The notes: generated from the sequence alone by a model not told the origin. DNA of 9,496 nucleotides from Tepidimicrobium sp. (GCA_012839395.1 DUNJ01000203.1:1-9496), one strand, 5' to 3'. Positions 1-7,749 are shown, counted from the first letter of the stretch. Program-made: numbers and translations.

Positions 1-3000
1 CAATGGCTGCTCCTATACCAGCCCCTACAAGCATTCCTATGGGGCCAAACAGGCTTCCAATCAGCCCACCAACGAGCCCACCGCCAATGGTTGTGCCTGT
101 CTGGGTTTTTTCGAGGCGTTTCAGATCCTCGTTGAGCTCGTCCCATTGCTCCCAGGTCTGGATCATTGCGTTCAGATCTGGGAATACACTCTTGCCCCAC
201 TTGTCGCCCTCTGCACCAAATTCCTTGAAAAGTTTGCCGAAGGCTTCTGCTAGTTTGCCCACACCATAGATAGCCAAACTGATGATGGCCTCTTCGAGGC
301 CTGTTATCTGCATTGTGACATTATCCAAGCCGTCTGCCATGCCATCAATCTCGACCCTAAGCTCGCTTAGGAATACATTCAGCGCCTCACCGAGTCCGCC
401 AAGTTCCTTCAGTTGTCGCCCTAGTTCGCGCAGAGCAGTTTCGCCTAGCTCCCTGAGCCAATCTTCAACTTGGTGCTTTTCGTCTTCGCGGAACTTGTTG
501 AGCATCTCGCGCAGCACAGCCGCTCGGGTTTCCCAGCCCTCGATCGATGTATCAAGTGCAGCCAGCTCTGCAGCAAGTTGATCCATAAGGTTTCTGCGTA
601 CCCGGTAAGTCATGTTGCTGTCGAGCCGCCACTTTTCACGCGCTGCCTCGCCCTCAAGGCCATGCAATCTACTGAGGATTTCGTAGTATTCGTTTGTGCC
701 GACTTCCGCAGCCTTAAGCCGTTTGCGCCAATACTGGATCTCGTCGTCAAGGGTCAGGGCCCCGACTTGCCGGCGATAAGCCAACACACGCTCTTCATGC
801 GCTATCTTGTCATCTGCAAGTTCCTTCTCTAGTAGCTCGATGGCTCGTGCAAGTTCTTCTGTATCAATCTCGCGGTCCCGGTTGTAATCTTTGAGGTTCT
901 TCAAAGCCTCCAAGAGTTCTTCCTTAGTGGCTTGGCCTATCGCAACCAGATGCTCCATATAACCTCGCGTCCATGAGGTCATGCTTTCAGCATCTCTCTT
1001 GCGCGCGTCATCGCCAATGCGTTCGACCTCAAGCCAATACTCTGCCCAAATTGCGCTTTCTTGTTCTTCGGTTAGGCCTGGTTCGCGCAATGCTTGATCG
1101 CGTTTGAATTCGGCTCTACGTAATGCCCCGGCAACCTCGTCTTCCATCTCGACACGCTGGATCATGATATCTAACAAAGCATCCTGGGCTCGTTGCGCCT
1201 GGGCTATGGTTTCGTCTGCAATCTCTTTCTCAAGCAACTGAATCTTTCGTGCAAGAGCTTCAGTGTCCGTGCCCCGTTCATCATTGATACGCTTGACTTC
1301 CTTGAGCGCATCTAGCAGGTTCTGCTTAGTTGCACGGCCCATAGCGATCTCGTGGTTCATACGAGTCTCCGTCCAGCCCTCAAGCTCGTCTGCTTCCTGC
1401 TGACGGAACCGTTCACGAGTTTCCTGTTCTTCGAGTTCATACTGCCGGGCTATAGCCGCACGTGCCTCAGCTGTGAGTGCTTCATCACTCAAGGCTTTGT
1501 CTCGTTCAGCGCGAACACGCATGATGGCCGCTTCGAGTTTGTCTTCAGCTTCAACCTCTTTGAGCGTCGCTTCACACATGATATCCGCCATGCGTTGAGC
1601 ATCATCGGCCTGCTCCTCCCGGAGAGCCTTGAGCTTGCGCTGGATGCGGATATAGATGTCGGTTCCTTCTAGTCCTGCTGCTTCGGCAGCTCTCAATTGT
1701 TTCTCATAGAACTCAATTTCGTCCTCAAGTGTCGCATCGTTGAACTCACGTCGGAGCTGCATGTTAAGTTCTTCGGAATCGAAGATTATCTGCCGTTCTT
1801 TCGCTTTGATTATTGCAAGGGCGACGAGCTTTTCGTCATCGGTCAAATCCTCATCTGCCTCAATCTCTGCACGTTGCGCGTATAAGCGTTGGAGATTAAC
1901 AGCCCCAATATCGCCCTTAAGCTCCGCAAGCTCTGCTCGCCATTCAGCAAGCCTCTTGCGCCGGTCTTGTTCGTATCGCTCGTCTACTTGGTTACGTAGT
2001 TCAGCGTAGTATTGCCTGATCTTGACCTCATCGGCGCCAACCTTGCGAGCCTCATCAAGGGCATCTTCCTCGGCTTGCTTGAGCCGAGCAAGTTCACGTT
2101 CTCGTGCCGTCATGTCTAATTGCTCTATGAGTTGAGTGTATTTCTGATCTATTTGCCAACGTCGAACTGCCCATTCGTTCTTGATGTTGGCCTTGTTGGC
2201 CTCATGAATCCGGAGCAGCTCTTCCTTTTGTTCCTGCGTCCATTCCTGGCTGTCCAGTTCCTGCTGGTAACGCAATTCCTCTTGCTTTAGAGCCGCTGCT
2301 TCGTAGTTGCCTTGGGCTTCGAGGAGTCGTGCCTCCAAGTCCATCTGAGCTAGTTCTCGATCCCGATCATACCGATCTCTCTCCTGCTGTTTAAGGATGT
2401 CATATTTCGCAATGATGTCGGCCTCAGCCTGAGAACCTGTCTCCACAGCCTTGAGCTCTTGCTCCATTGCATAGTCGAGATCAGCTAACCGTCGGTCAAG
2501 ACCCTCTTTCTGAGCAAGTTCAAGTTCCTTTGCAGCCTGTTTCTGGCGCTCCATGAACTCTCTATTGTAGCGGTCAACGATCTCTTGTCTTTTTATCTCA
2601 TAGGTCTGCCAGACCTCTGCTTCCAGCTCTTTGTTGCCGGCAACTGCGTCAAGCTCGTCGTTGAGCCAGATCCACAGCTCTTCAAGTTCTGCTTCTTTGG
2701 CCCTGCCTTGAGCCCGCAACTGCTCAGCGTTATACTGGGACATCTGCATCAAGTGTTCTTGCTGGAACTGTTCGCGAACCTGCTGCCGGAGTGTATTGTA
2801 TTTCTCTTCGATGTCTACCCAGGACTCAGCAAGAATGCCAAGTGCTTCGGCTTGTTCTTTTTCGCGTCGCTCTTGCTCGTCAAGTGATGCGATGGCCTGT
2901 TCTTCGGCTGTGCGATAAATATCCGCGATGCTCTCAGCTAGTTCACGATTGAACTCGGCCTGATCCTTCACAAGCTGCTTTTGTTGATCTGCTGCTTTAC

Positions 3001-6000
3001 GCATAGCTTCTGTCTGTGTGTTAGTCCAGTTAAGGATGGCATCTGTCCTGAGCTTGTTGTAAGCGTTGTTAATGGCCTCAATAGCTTCCGGGACACCTTC
3101 TGCAGCTTCCAATGCGTCCTGCCATGCTGTGTCGATCTTGAGCAGCTCGGCTTCAAGACCCTCGGTCATGGCTTCGGCTAGGAGCCTATTGGCTTCAGCA
3201 ACGATCTGGGCGCGCTTTTCAGTAGCCTCACGTTCAAGCTCTGCAAGCCCTGCCTGATACCAGACCTCGACTTCTGCTGTCCACGTGGCTGGATCTACGC
3301 CCTCGGGTCGGTCACGAAGCTTTTGGTCACGCTCAGCATCGAGTCTTGCCCTTGCTGCTGCCTCCGCTTTGCCTTGGGCCTCGAGTGTCTGGATGCGCAG
3401 CTCCAGCAAAGCATCTGCAGCTTCTTGTTCCCTGCGCAATCGTTCATCAGTGTAATAGGCCTGGATATCTGCCTGTTGGACGTAATACGCAGTATCGATC
3501 TTGAGCAAGGCATCTGCATCTTCTCGGTATTCCTCGCGTCGTTTCAACCAACTTGCTTTGAGGTTGGCTAATGCAGCGTCCTCTGCGGCTCCAATAGCCT
3601 CAAGCCAGAACGCATCAAGCTCAGCCTGGGCGATCTCAGCGTCCACAGTGGCCTTGCGTTTTACCTCTGCAATCTCACTGGCAACGCGTTTTTCAATGTC
3701 ACCAACAGTCCAGAGATATGTGGGATCCCGCAGGGCTTCTTCTCTGCCATGGGCAGCTACAGCAGCCTCAAGCGCAGCTTTCTTTTCAGCTTCCCCACGC
3801 GCTTCGATAGCCGCTATTTCCCTTTCGAGTTCACTTTGACTTATAGCAGCGCGATTATCCGCAGCTTCCTGAGCTAGACGCTTTTGTTCCCCAAGGTAAC
3901 GCTCATCAATCTCTGCCAGGTTGTTCTTGTGGACTTCATGGGCCTTCAACCATTGCTCTAGAGCGAGGTCGTTGTTGTCCAAGAACTCCTGATGTCGCTC
4001 AACTTCAAGCTGCCGTTCAAGCCTCCAGAGATTACCGCTTTGCCGGATAAGCTCTTTGTTCAGCTCGTCATTCATCCTGGCTTTTTTTGCTGCGTGCTTT
4101 TCTTCAGCCTCTTTGGCCTTGAGATCATAGACCCGGTTTACCCGCGCCTTATCAGCACCAGTTTGTTCAGCCAGTCTTAGCTCTTCTTGGCGTTCACGCT
4201 CGATTGCCTGTAGCTCAGCTTGCAACGTCATACCTAGCAGTTCGAGTTCTTGGATGTGCAGATCTTTCTCGTGATCGAGCCGCCTCTGATTGGATGCCTG
4301 GGTTGCATTATCGATCTCTCTGAGCATCTGCATGTAGCGCTCTTTGTAGAGTTCATCGTCGCCAGCTGCGTCTTCCAGCCAGGGGGCCCATTTGCGCTTA
4401 ATCTCTTCGATCTCCGCCTCAAGCTCTTGTCCTGAGTTGCGCAATACTTGCAACCGCACATCTGCTGCTATTTGAGCGCTCTTCTTAGCGTTGTCTATCG
4501 CCTCTTGAGCAATCTCTCGGTCCAGGAATATCAACTGGGTTGCGATGGCTTTACTTGCCTCCACAGAGCGCTTATCAATGTCCAGTTTCTCAGCCATGAT
4601 GCGCTCGTAGATGTCCTTGCGCTCCTGAGCAGACAACTCCAGTCCCCGTGTCTCCAGGTCGTAGGCGTCCATGGCCTCACTAAAGGCCTTGTCCTTCGCT
4701 CGTGCATCTTTTTCTGCTGCTTGAGCCTTAAGCCTAATCCTCATGCTGTCCACGGCCATCATGTGGTCAGTAGACCGTGCATATGCCTTCACATAATCAT
4801 CAAGATTGTTGAGTCTATGCTCGACCAGCCAACCATCCCGCTCTGCTATGTGATTGTATCTATCAAGCATAATCCTGAAGATCATGTCCTCGATACCAGC
4901 GCGTTCCTGTGTATCGAGGGTTATTTCCTTGTTCTTCAGGATGTTCTTCTCTAGCCACTCGGCCTGTTTCTGATGTGTGTCCACAAGATCACTATTGACT
5001 GCCTTGAGGTCTGCAAATATCTCTAACTGCTTCTTGAGGGCTTCATTAACTGAGGTTGTCTTGCCATCGCCTATCGACACACCAAGGTCGGTAGAGGGCT
5101 TAGACTTTGTAGGGGTCCGGGTGCCTGTTTCGCCTGCTTCGTATTTGCGTATGGCCTCTTGCAAATCTTCATAGGTTTTGATCTCTTCTCGCAGAGAGTC
5201 AAGCTTCTTGCTTTGAGCGGATAACATCTGCTGCTCTACTTTGAGCTGATCTTCTAGGTTTTTCTTGTAAATGCCTTTGGCTGTCTCAAGCTCTTTAAGT
5301 ACCAACTGCACACGAGTTTGTATCCAATTCATCTCATCAACTGTAGCTGCGAATTCTTGTTGCAGTCGCGGAAGATTCAGAGAGACGTCCAGCTTAGCAG
5401 CCTCTATCTGCACCTCGTGCATTTCACGCAGTCGCTCGACAGCCCTGTCAGCAGCATCACCCATATCAAGGATTGCCTGGCCCATGTCGTCATAGCCGGT
5501 CACAAGCTCAGGTGCAAGCTCAGCAATCTGATCCATGATCTTGCGCAGCTCTTCGTGTTCCTCGGCGGACTTGTTGGTTTTGCCTTCAAGATCTCGATAT
5601 TGCCCGGTCAGCCTCTCCAGTTGATCAGCCTGATCCTTAGCCTTTTGTCCGAGATTATACATGTCACGGGCAGTTTCTTTTTGCTTGCTGCCCAGTCCAG
5701 CCACGACTCCTGCCAATGCCCCGATGGCGAGTATGGCTCCTCCGGTGGGTGTGGTGAGCGCAGCCATTGTCCCGATGATCAACGGCTTGAGTGCTACGAA
5801 TGCCGTGGCAGCAGCGGTCACTCCAGTAACTGCAGTAGCAACATACACAATGGTCCTGGCTAGTTCCGGATTGTCACGGGCCCATTCACCCAACTCGTGG
5901 ATAAGATCTCGGAGAATCTGAACCATTTCCTTGCTCGGCTGGACTGCATCGCCCCAGCTTTGCTTGGTAACTTCCCACTCCTGCTGGAGCTGTTTAAGAG

Positions 6001-7012
6001 CAAAGCCTACGGCGTTAACCCCATATGCCTGCTCCTCAAAAGCTGTCTGCATTGCACCCATCGAATCATACATGGCATCTGTCTTGTCGATGAACGTATC
6101 AGCCTGAGCACCTGCCAGCGTTAGGGCTAGTGTCTGTCCTCGTATTGATCCAATATAGTCATTGATCGGCTGACCGCTGGCCTTGGCAGCATCGGCCACT
6201 GCCTGGATTACACCTTGCAGGCCATACTGAGCAACTGCTGCTTCTCCACTGGCAACACCCATCGCCTCAAAGAGCTTTGTCATGCTCTCTGTTGGGTTAG
6301 ACAGTGCCTGAAGCACACCAGCAAGCTGTGTGGATACCTCTGCAGCTCCTCCGGTAACACCTGTGCCGGTTGCGAATACGCCGAACAACTCTTCCATGGA
6401 AATGCCCAGGTTCACAGCCAAAGGTGTTACACGACCAATGGAGTTGGCCAACTCCGGGAATGATGTTTGACCCAGTTTGAGCGTCTGGAATCCCAGGTCG
6501 GCAACATGCTCCATAGCCTCCGCGGAAGTATCTCCGTAGGCCTTGGTCACAGCGGAGAGGAAGTTCAATGCATCATTCGTTGTTGCAACACCAGCAGTAG
6601 CAGCCTTAGCGGAGATCTCAAGCTTGCGAACTGAATCTTCAGCATCGCCAAACGCAGAGATGACATTGTAGAGGCCTTGGGCCAGGTCGTCGGTTGACTT
6701 ACCGACTTCGATAGCCAAGCCTTGAACTTCTCGCTTGAGCTCTTGGAGTCGAGCTGATTGCTGTGGGATCATTGTGCCAACAGACGCCATTGCAGCATTG
6801 AGTTCTAGGCTTGCCTTAACCGCCTGCGTTGTGGCCGCAGCAACCGCAGCAAAAGCAGCAGCTGATGCTATACCCAAATCGCGAACAGACTTAGACATCT
6901 CCTCGGCTGCTTGCTTCATGTCCTTTAACTGATCTTTGGCATTTTCAATAGTTGCTGAAAAACCCTTGTTGCTAGCAGTCATCTCAGCCCTGAGTTCACC
7001 GACCTTGCCCAT
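1..7012 (-). CDS. Giant phage tail tape measure protein, TP901-type core (C-terminus beyond window)
   Basis: One open frame of at least 2337 codons from ATG 7012 to the left edge; I found no in-frame stop. The protein sets tail length, fills the tube and is later released during DNA entry. Regions: helical N-terminus (1-69); TP901-type tape measure core (about 70-355: LELNAAMASVGTM, VISAFGDAEDS, GGAAEVSTQLAGVLQAL, SIRGQTLALTLAG); hydrophobic patch (about 384-440), perhaps two membrane-inserting helices; charged coiled-coil-like region (about 440-2200) rich in E, K, R, A, Q with spaced tryptophans, holding about fourteen 70-residue units (about 770-1760) and a 138-residue tandem duplication (1810-2085); second hydrophobic segment near 2240; gly-rich hydrophobic stretch (about 2306-2337). 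Cysteine is almost absent (one noticed). No lysozyme or peptidase motif is visible; one could lie in the missing C-terminus. It is far longer than lambda gpH (853 residues). Confidence 0.93.
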   Translation of the reverse strand, partial: MGKVGELRAEMTASNKGFSATIENAKDQLKDMKQAAEEMSKSVRDLGIASAAAFAAVAAATTQAVKASLELNAAMASVGTMIPQQSARLQELKREVQGLAIEVGKSTDDLAQGLYNVISAFGDAEDSVRKLEISAKAATAGVATTNDALNFLSAVTKAYGDTSAEAMEHVADLGFQTLKLGQTSFPELANSIGRVTPLAVNLGISMEELFGVFATGTGVTGGAAEVSTQLAGVLQALSNPTESMTKLFEAMGVASGEAAVAQYGLQGVIQAVADAAKASGQPINDYIGSIRGQTLALTLAGAQADTFIDKTDAMYDSMGAMQTAFEEQAYGVNAVGFALKQLQQEWEVTKQSWGDAVQPSKEMVQILRDLIHELGEWARDNPELARTIVYVATAVTGVTAAATAFVALKPLIIGTMAALTTPTGGAILAIGALAGVVAGLGSKQKETARDMYNLGQKAKDQADQLERLTGQYRDLEGKTNKSAEEHEELRKIMDQIAELAPELVTGYDDMGQAILDMGDAADRAVERLREMHEVQIEAAKLDVSLNLPRLQQEFAATVDEMNWIQTRVQLVLKELETAKGIYKKNLEDQLKVEQQMLSAQSKKLDSLREEIKTYEDLQEAIRKYEAGETGTRTPTKSKPSTDLGVSIGDGKTTSVNEALKKQLEIFADLKAVNSDLVDTHQKQAEWLEKNILKNKEITLDTQERAGIEDMIFRIMLDRYNHIAERDGWLVEHRLNNLDDYVKAYARSTDHMMAVDSMRIRLKAQAAEKDARAKDKAFSEAMDAYDLETRGLELSAQERKDIYERIMAEKLDIDKRSVEASKAIATQLIFLDREIAQEAIDNAKKSAQIAADVRLQVLRNSGQELEAEIEEIKRKWAPWLEDAAGDDELYKERYMQMLREIDNATQASNQRRLDHEKDLHIQELELLGMTLQAELQAIERERQEELRLAEQTGADKARVNRVYDLKAKEAEEKHAAKKARMNDELNKELIRQSGNLWRLERQLEVERHQEFLDNNDLALEQWLKAHEVHKNNLAEIDERYLGEQKRLAQEAADNRAAISQSELEREIAAIEARGEAEKKAALEAAVAAHGREEALRDPTYLWTVGDIEKRVASEIAEVKRKATVDAEIAQAELDAFWLEAIGAAEDAALANLKASWLKRREEYREDADALLKIDTAYYVQQADIQAYYTDERLRREQEAADALLELRIQTLEAQGKAEAAARARLDAERDQKLRDRPEGVDPATWTAEVEVWYQAGLAELEREATEKRAQIVAEANRLLAEAMTEGLEAELLKIDTAWQDALEAAEGVPEAIEAINNAYNKLRTDAILNWTNTQTEAMRKAADQQKQLVKDQAEFNRELAESIADIYRTAEEQAIASLDEQERREKEQAEALGILAESWVDIEEKYNTLRQQVREQFQQEHLMQMSQYNAEQLRAQGRAKEAELEELWIWLNDELDAVAGNKELEAEVWQTYEIKRQEIVDRYNREFMERQKQAAKELELAQKEGLDRRLADLDYAMEQELKAVETGSQAEADIIAKYDILKQQERDRYDRDRELAQMDLEARLLEAQGNYEAAALKQEELRYQQELDSQEWTQEQKEELLRIHEANKANIKNEWAVRRWQIDQKYTQLIEQLDMTARERELARLKQAEEDALDEARKVGADEVKIRQYYAELRNQVDERYEQDRRKRLAEWRAELAELKGDIGAVNLQRLYAQRAEIEADEDLTDDEKLVALAIIKAKERQIIFDSEELNMQLRREFNDATLEDEIEFYEKQLRAAEAAGLEGTDIYIRIQRKLKALREEQADDAQRMADIMCEATLKEVEAEDKLEAAIMRVRAERDKALSDEALTAEARAAIARQYELEEQETRERFRQQEADELEGWTETRMNHEIAMGRATKQNLLDALKEVKRINDERGTDTEALARKIQLLEKEIADETIAQAQRAQDALLDIMIQRVEMEDEVAGALRRAEFKRDQALREPGLTEEQESAIWAEYWLEVERIGDDARKRDAESMTSWTRGYMEHLVAIGQATKEELLEALKNLKDYNRDREIDTEELARAIELLEKELADDKIAHEERVLAYRRQVGALTLDDEIQYWRKRLKAAEVGTNEYYEILSRLHGLEGEAAREKWRLDSNMTYRVRRNLMDQLAAELAALDTSIEGWETRAAVLREMLNKFREDEKHQVEDWLRELGETALRELGRQLKELGGLGEALNVFLSELRVEIDGMADGLDNVTMQITGLEEAIISLAIYGVGKLAEAFGKLFKEFGAEGDKWGKSVFPDLNAMIQTWEQWDELNEDLKRLEKTQTGTTIGGGLVGGLIGSLFGPIGMLVGAGIGAAI
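615..751 (-). repeat. Flanking repeat element, copy 2 (DEIQYWRKRLKAAE)
   Basis: Begins at residue 2088, 978 nt (326 residues) after copy 1, so the order is X, A, A', X'. It marks the end of the repeat region. The helix after it leads into LDTSIEGWETRAAVLREML and the less repetitive C-terminal part. Confidence 0.65.
760..1171 (-). repeat. Second copy of the 138-residue tandem duplication
   Basis: Residues 1948 to about 2085, beginning DIMIQRVEMEDEVAG and including IGQATKEELLEALKNLK and then IDTEELARAIELLEKELAD. It matches the first copy at an offset of 414 nt at the start and 402 nt further on, so a four-codon indel separates them. Several silent and conservative differences show an old duplication. 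Confidence 0.85.
1172..1585 (-). repeat. First copy of a 138-residue tandem duplication in the tape measure protein
   Basis: Residues 1810-1947, beginning DIMCEATLKEVEAED and ending ADETIAQAQ plus a short link. The best-conserved stretch is MGRATKQNLLDALKEVK, then TDTEALARKIQLLEKEIAD. The second copy follows immediately. About 33 of 59 residues are identical between the copies in the C-terminal half. Confidence 0.85.
1590..1729 (-). repeat. Flanking repeat element, copy 1 (DEIEFYEKQLRAAE)
   Basis: Residues 1762 to about 1808, starting LEDEIEFYEKQLRAAE. It matches LDDEIQYWRKRLKAAE on the other side of the tandem duplication at 9 of 16 positions. The following residues also align loosely (YIRIQRKLKALR with YEILSRLHGLEG). 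The 'DEIxYWxxxL' element resembles one I recall from tape measure proteins of some phages of Gram-positive bacteria. Confidence 0.65.
1745..4700 (-). repeat. Array of about 14 degenerate ~70-residue helical units inside the tape measure protein
   Basis: Units share the order: helix ending in a glycine hinge (for example IQTLEAQGKAEAAA, RLLEAQGNYEAAAL, EQLRAQGRAKEAE, IAAIEARGEAEKKA), an E/L-rich helix, a turn, then a helix with two tyrosines about 11-13 residues apart (EKYNTL, AKYDILKQQERDRYDRD, RQYYAELRNQVDERYEQ). Hinge glycines fall at residues 790, 861, 927, 993, 1073, 1141, 1214, 1285, 1436, 1504, 1568 and 1700. The gaps are 64-80 residues, or 151 and 132 where one hinge has been lost (near 1374 SLDEQE, near 1634 MTARE). 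The mean spacing is 70 residues (210 nt). DNA similarity between units is low, so the array is old. Confidence 0.75.
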
Positions 7013-7684
7013 CGTCCTCACCTCCGCCAACCTTCACGTATCCGATGCCTATAGCCGCTAAGCTTTCCGGAGTGGCAATGGTCTTCAGTTCTGCTGGCAG
7101 TTCGCCCCGGCCAATACGGTCATGCAACTCCCGAATAAACTTTGTGGCCTCTTTACCTCCATGGAAAGCCAGAAGACTCCGCCTCATGTCGTTCAATGTT
7201 TCTTCAGCCTCAATTCGGTCAATGTTCCGAACATAAACAAAAAACCGCCTCGCAGGCAGTTTCATAACCTCAGTATCTGAATCCCCGTAGAATCGCCGAT
7301 AACGGGCCAAGAGGTAACCTATGTCTAGGCTTCCTCTATCTCCGTCGGCGTCATCAGGTTTTTTGAGACATCTACCCCGGTGATGTCATGGATGATGAAT
7401 TGAACTGTCTGCATGAGTTGGTCACGCGTCATCTGACGTATCAGTTCTTTGGGCATGTCTGGCACCATGACTCCAACCATGTCCAGCATCGCATCGAAGA
7501 TAGTAGCCATGCTATCATCCGTCATCTTGTCTTGCAGATCCATCGCCCGCAAGAATACTTCCATTGGGGGATCTATTACCTCGTAGTCTACCCCCCGAAA
7601 TGTCAGTGTCTTGGGTGCGCTTATGAACGCATCAAGGTTTAACACCCTGTCTTCTCTCTGGACTGTTGAATCTTTCTTTGCCAT
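6996..7684 (-). CDS. Tail assembly chaperone, frameshifted long form (gpGT-like)
   Basis: Fusion of the first 109 codons of G with 120 residues in the -1 frame (7358-6999), ending with TGA 6998-6996; total about 229 residues. The junction runs from VSKN into PDDADGDRG, then IGYLLARYRRFYG. In the lambda model G-T recruits tube protein to the tape measure through its T part while G and G-T together coat the tape measure. The T part is mixed basic and acidic with helices (EEATLND-like and KFIRELHDRIG segments) and ends in a gly/asp-rich tail. The only independent start is a TTG at 7310, which has no convincing ribosome binding site and would drop the junction. The 3' end overlaps the tape measure start by 17 nt, implying coupled translation. 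Confidence 0.82.
7016..7025 (-). promoter_or_regulatory. Strong ribosome binding site of the tape measure gene
   Basis: GGAGGTGAGG on the minus strand (7025-7016), with GGAGGT ending 7 nt before ATG 7012. It lies within the coding sequence of the T extension (the codons for VGGGEDD). Ribosomes finishing G-T and new ribosomes recruited here could therefore both feed the tape measure frame. It fixes the start at 7012. Confidence 0.8.
7310..7337 (-). other. Stem-loop downstream of the slippery site (possible frameshift stimulator)
   Basis: Minus-strand AGAGG (7337-7333) pairs with CCTCT (7314-7310). Inside it CCTA and TAGG pair around a GACA loop, with one A-A mismatch plus A-U and G-U pairs between, for about 11 bp in all. 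It begins 20 nt after the heptamer, further than the usual 5-9 nt for a classical stimulator, so its role is uncertain. It contains the zero-frame stop codon of G. Confidence 0.4.
7325..7684 (-). CDS. Tail assembly chaperone, short form (gpG-like)
   Basis: A 119-residue acidic, mostly helical protein encoded directly upstream of a frameshift site and the tape measure gene. This is the position of lambda gpG and its equivalents, which bind the tape measure protein during tail assembly and are absent from the mature virion. Start ATG 7684 has AGGAG 9 nt upstream. The N-terminal part contains a beta segment (TLTFRGVDYEVIDPP, about 28-42), then helices with methionine-rich content (LRAMDLQDKM, IFDAMLDMVGVMVPDM). 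The stop is TAG 7327-7325, ten codons after the slippery site. No sequence family is recognised with certainty. The call rests on gene order, size, composition and the conserved overlapping frame. Confidence 0.75.
   Translation of the reverse strand: MAKKDSTVQREDRVLNLDAFISAPKTLTFRGVDYEVIDPPMEVFLRAMDLQDKMTDDSMATIFDAMLDMVGVMVPDMPKELIRQMTRDQLMQTVQFIIHDITGVDVSKNLMTPTEIEEA
7358..7364 (-). promoter_or_regulatory. Programmed -1 ribosomal frameshift site, slippery heptamer A AAA AAC
   Basis: The minus strand reads A AAA AAC in the exact X XXY YYZ phase of the G frame (codons TCA AAA AAC, 7366-7358). A -1 slip leads, without a stop, into the reading frame that ends at 6996. That second frame is blocked upstream by a TGA at 7388-7386 and has no ATG or GTG between there and 7310, so frameshifting is the natural way to translate it. 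Confidence 0.88.
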
Positions 7685-7710
7685 GCGGTATCACTCCTAA
7701 CATGTAATCG

Positions 7711-7726
7711 TCCGCTGATGTGCGGA
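7711..7726 (-). other. Second small hairpin next to the terminator
   Basis: TCCGC / GCGGA, 5 bp with a 6-nt loop (ACATCA on the minus strand), directly after the T-run of the terminator-like hairpin. Its GCGGAC arm (7715-7710) can alternatively pair with GTCCGC (7738-7733) in the downstream arm of the terminator stem. The two folds would then exclude each other. No regulator is identified. Confidence 0.4.
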
Positions 7727-7749
7727 AAAGGGGCGGACTAAGCCGCCCC
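7726..7749 (-). terminator. Intrinsic-terminator-like hairpin after the tail tube gene
   Basis: On the minus strand GGGGCGG (7749-7743), loop CTTAGT and CCGCCCC (7736-7730) form a 7-bp GC-rich stem followed directly by TTTT (7729-7726) and then CCGC. It lies 17 nt past the tail tube stop and 42 nt before the chaperone start. The short T-run suggests partial termination (attenuation), which would keep tube protein well above chaperone and tape measure levels. Only the minus orientation has the T-run. Confidence 0.65.

Noticed and set aside
2968..4461. Short minus-strand frames at 2968-3156, 3295-3519 and 4234-4461
   Set aside because: They are in other frames within the tape measure gene and read as random basic peptides; the tape measure frame is continuous through them, so they are not evidence of a frameshift.
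4448..4954. 168-residue plus-strand reading frame
   Set aside because: Opposite the helical region of the tape measure; composition (L, C, H, V rich) is what antisense of E/K/A/Q codons yields, and no family is recognised.
5318..5863. 181-residue plus-strand reading frame
   Set aside because: Antisense to the conserved tape measure coding sequence, no recognisable domain, low-complexity Ser/Cys/His-rich end; a shadow frame.
1..7012. Myosin-like, SMC or other eukaryotic-style coiled-coil protein
   Set aside because: The long charged helices suggest this superficially, but the TP901-type core, hydrophobic patches and location after tail chaperones identify a tape measure protein.
6996..7310. 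Stand-alone 104-residue gene starting at TTG 7310
   Set aside because: The TTG has no good ribosome binding site, and the same frame is reached by a textbook -1 slippery site upstream, so it is treated as the T part of a G-T fusion.
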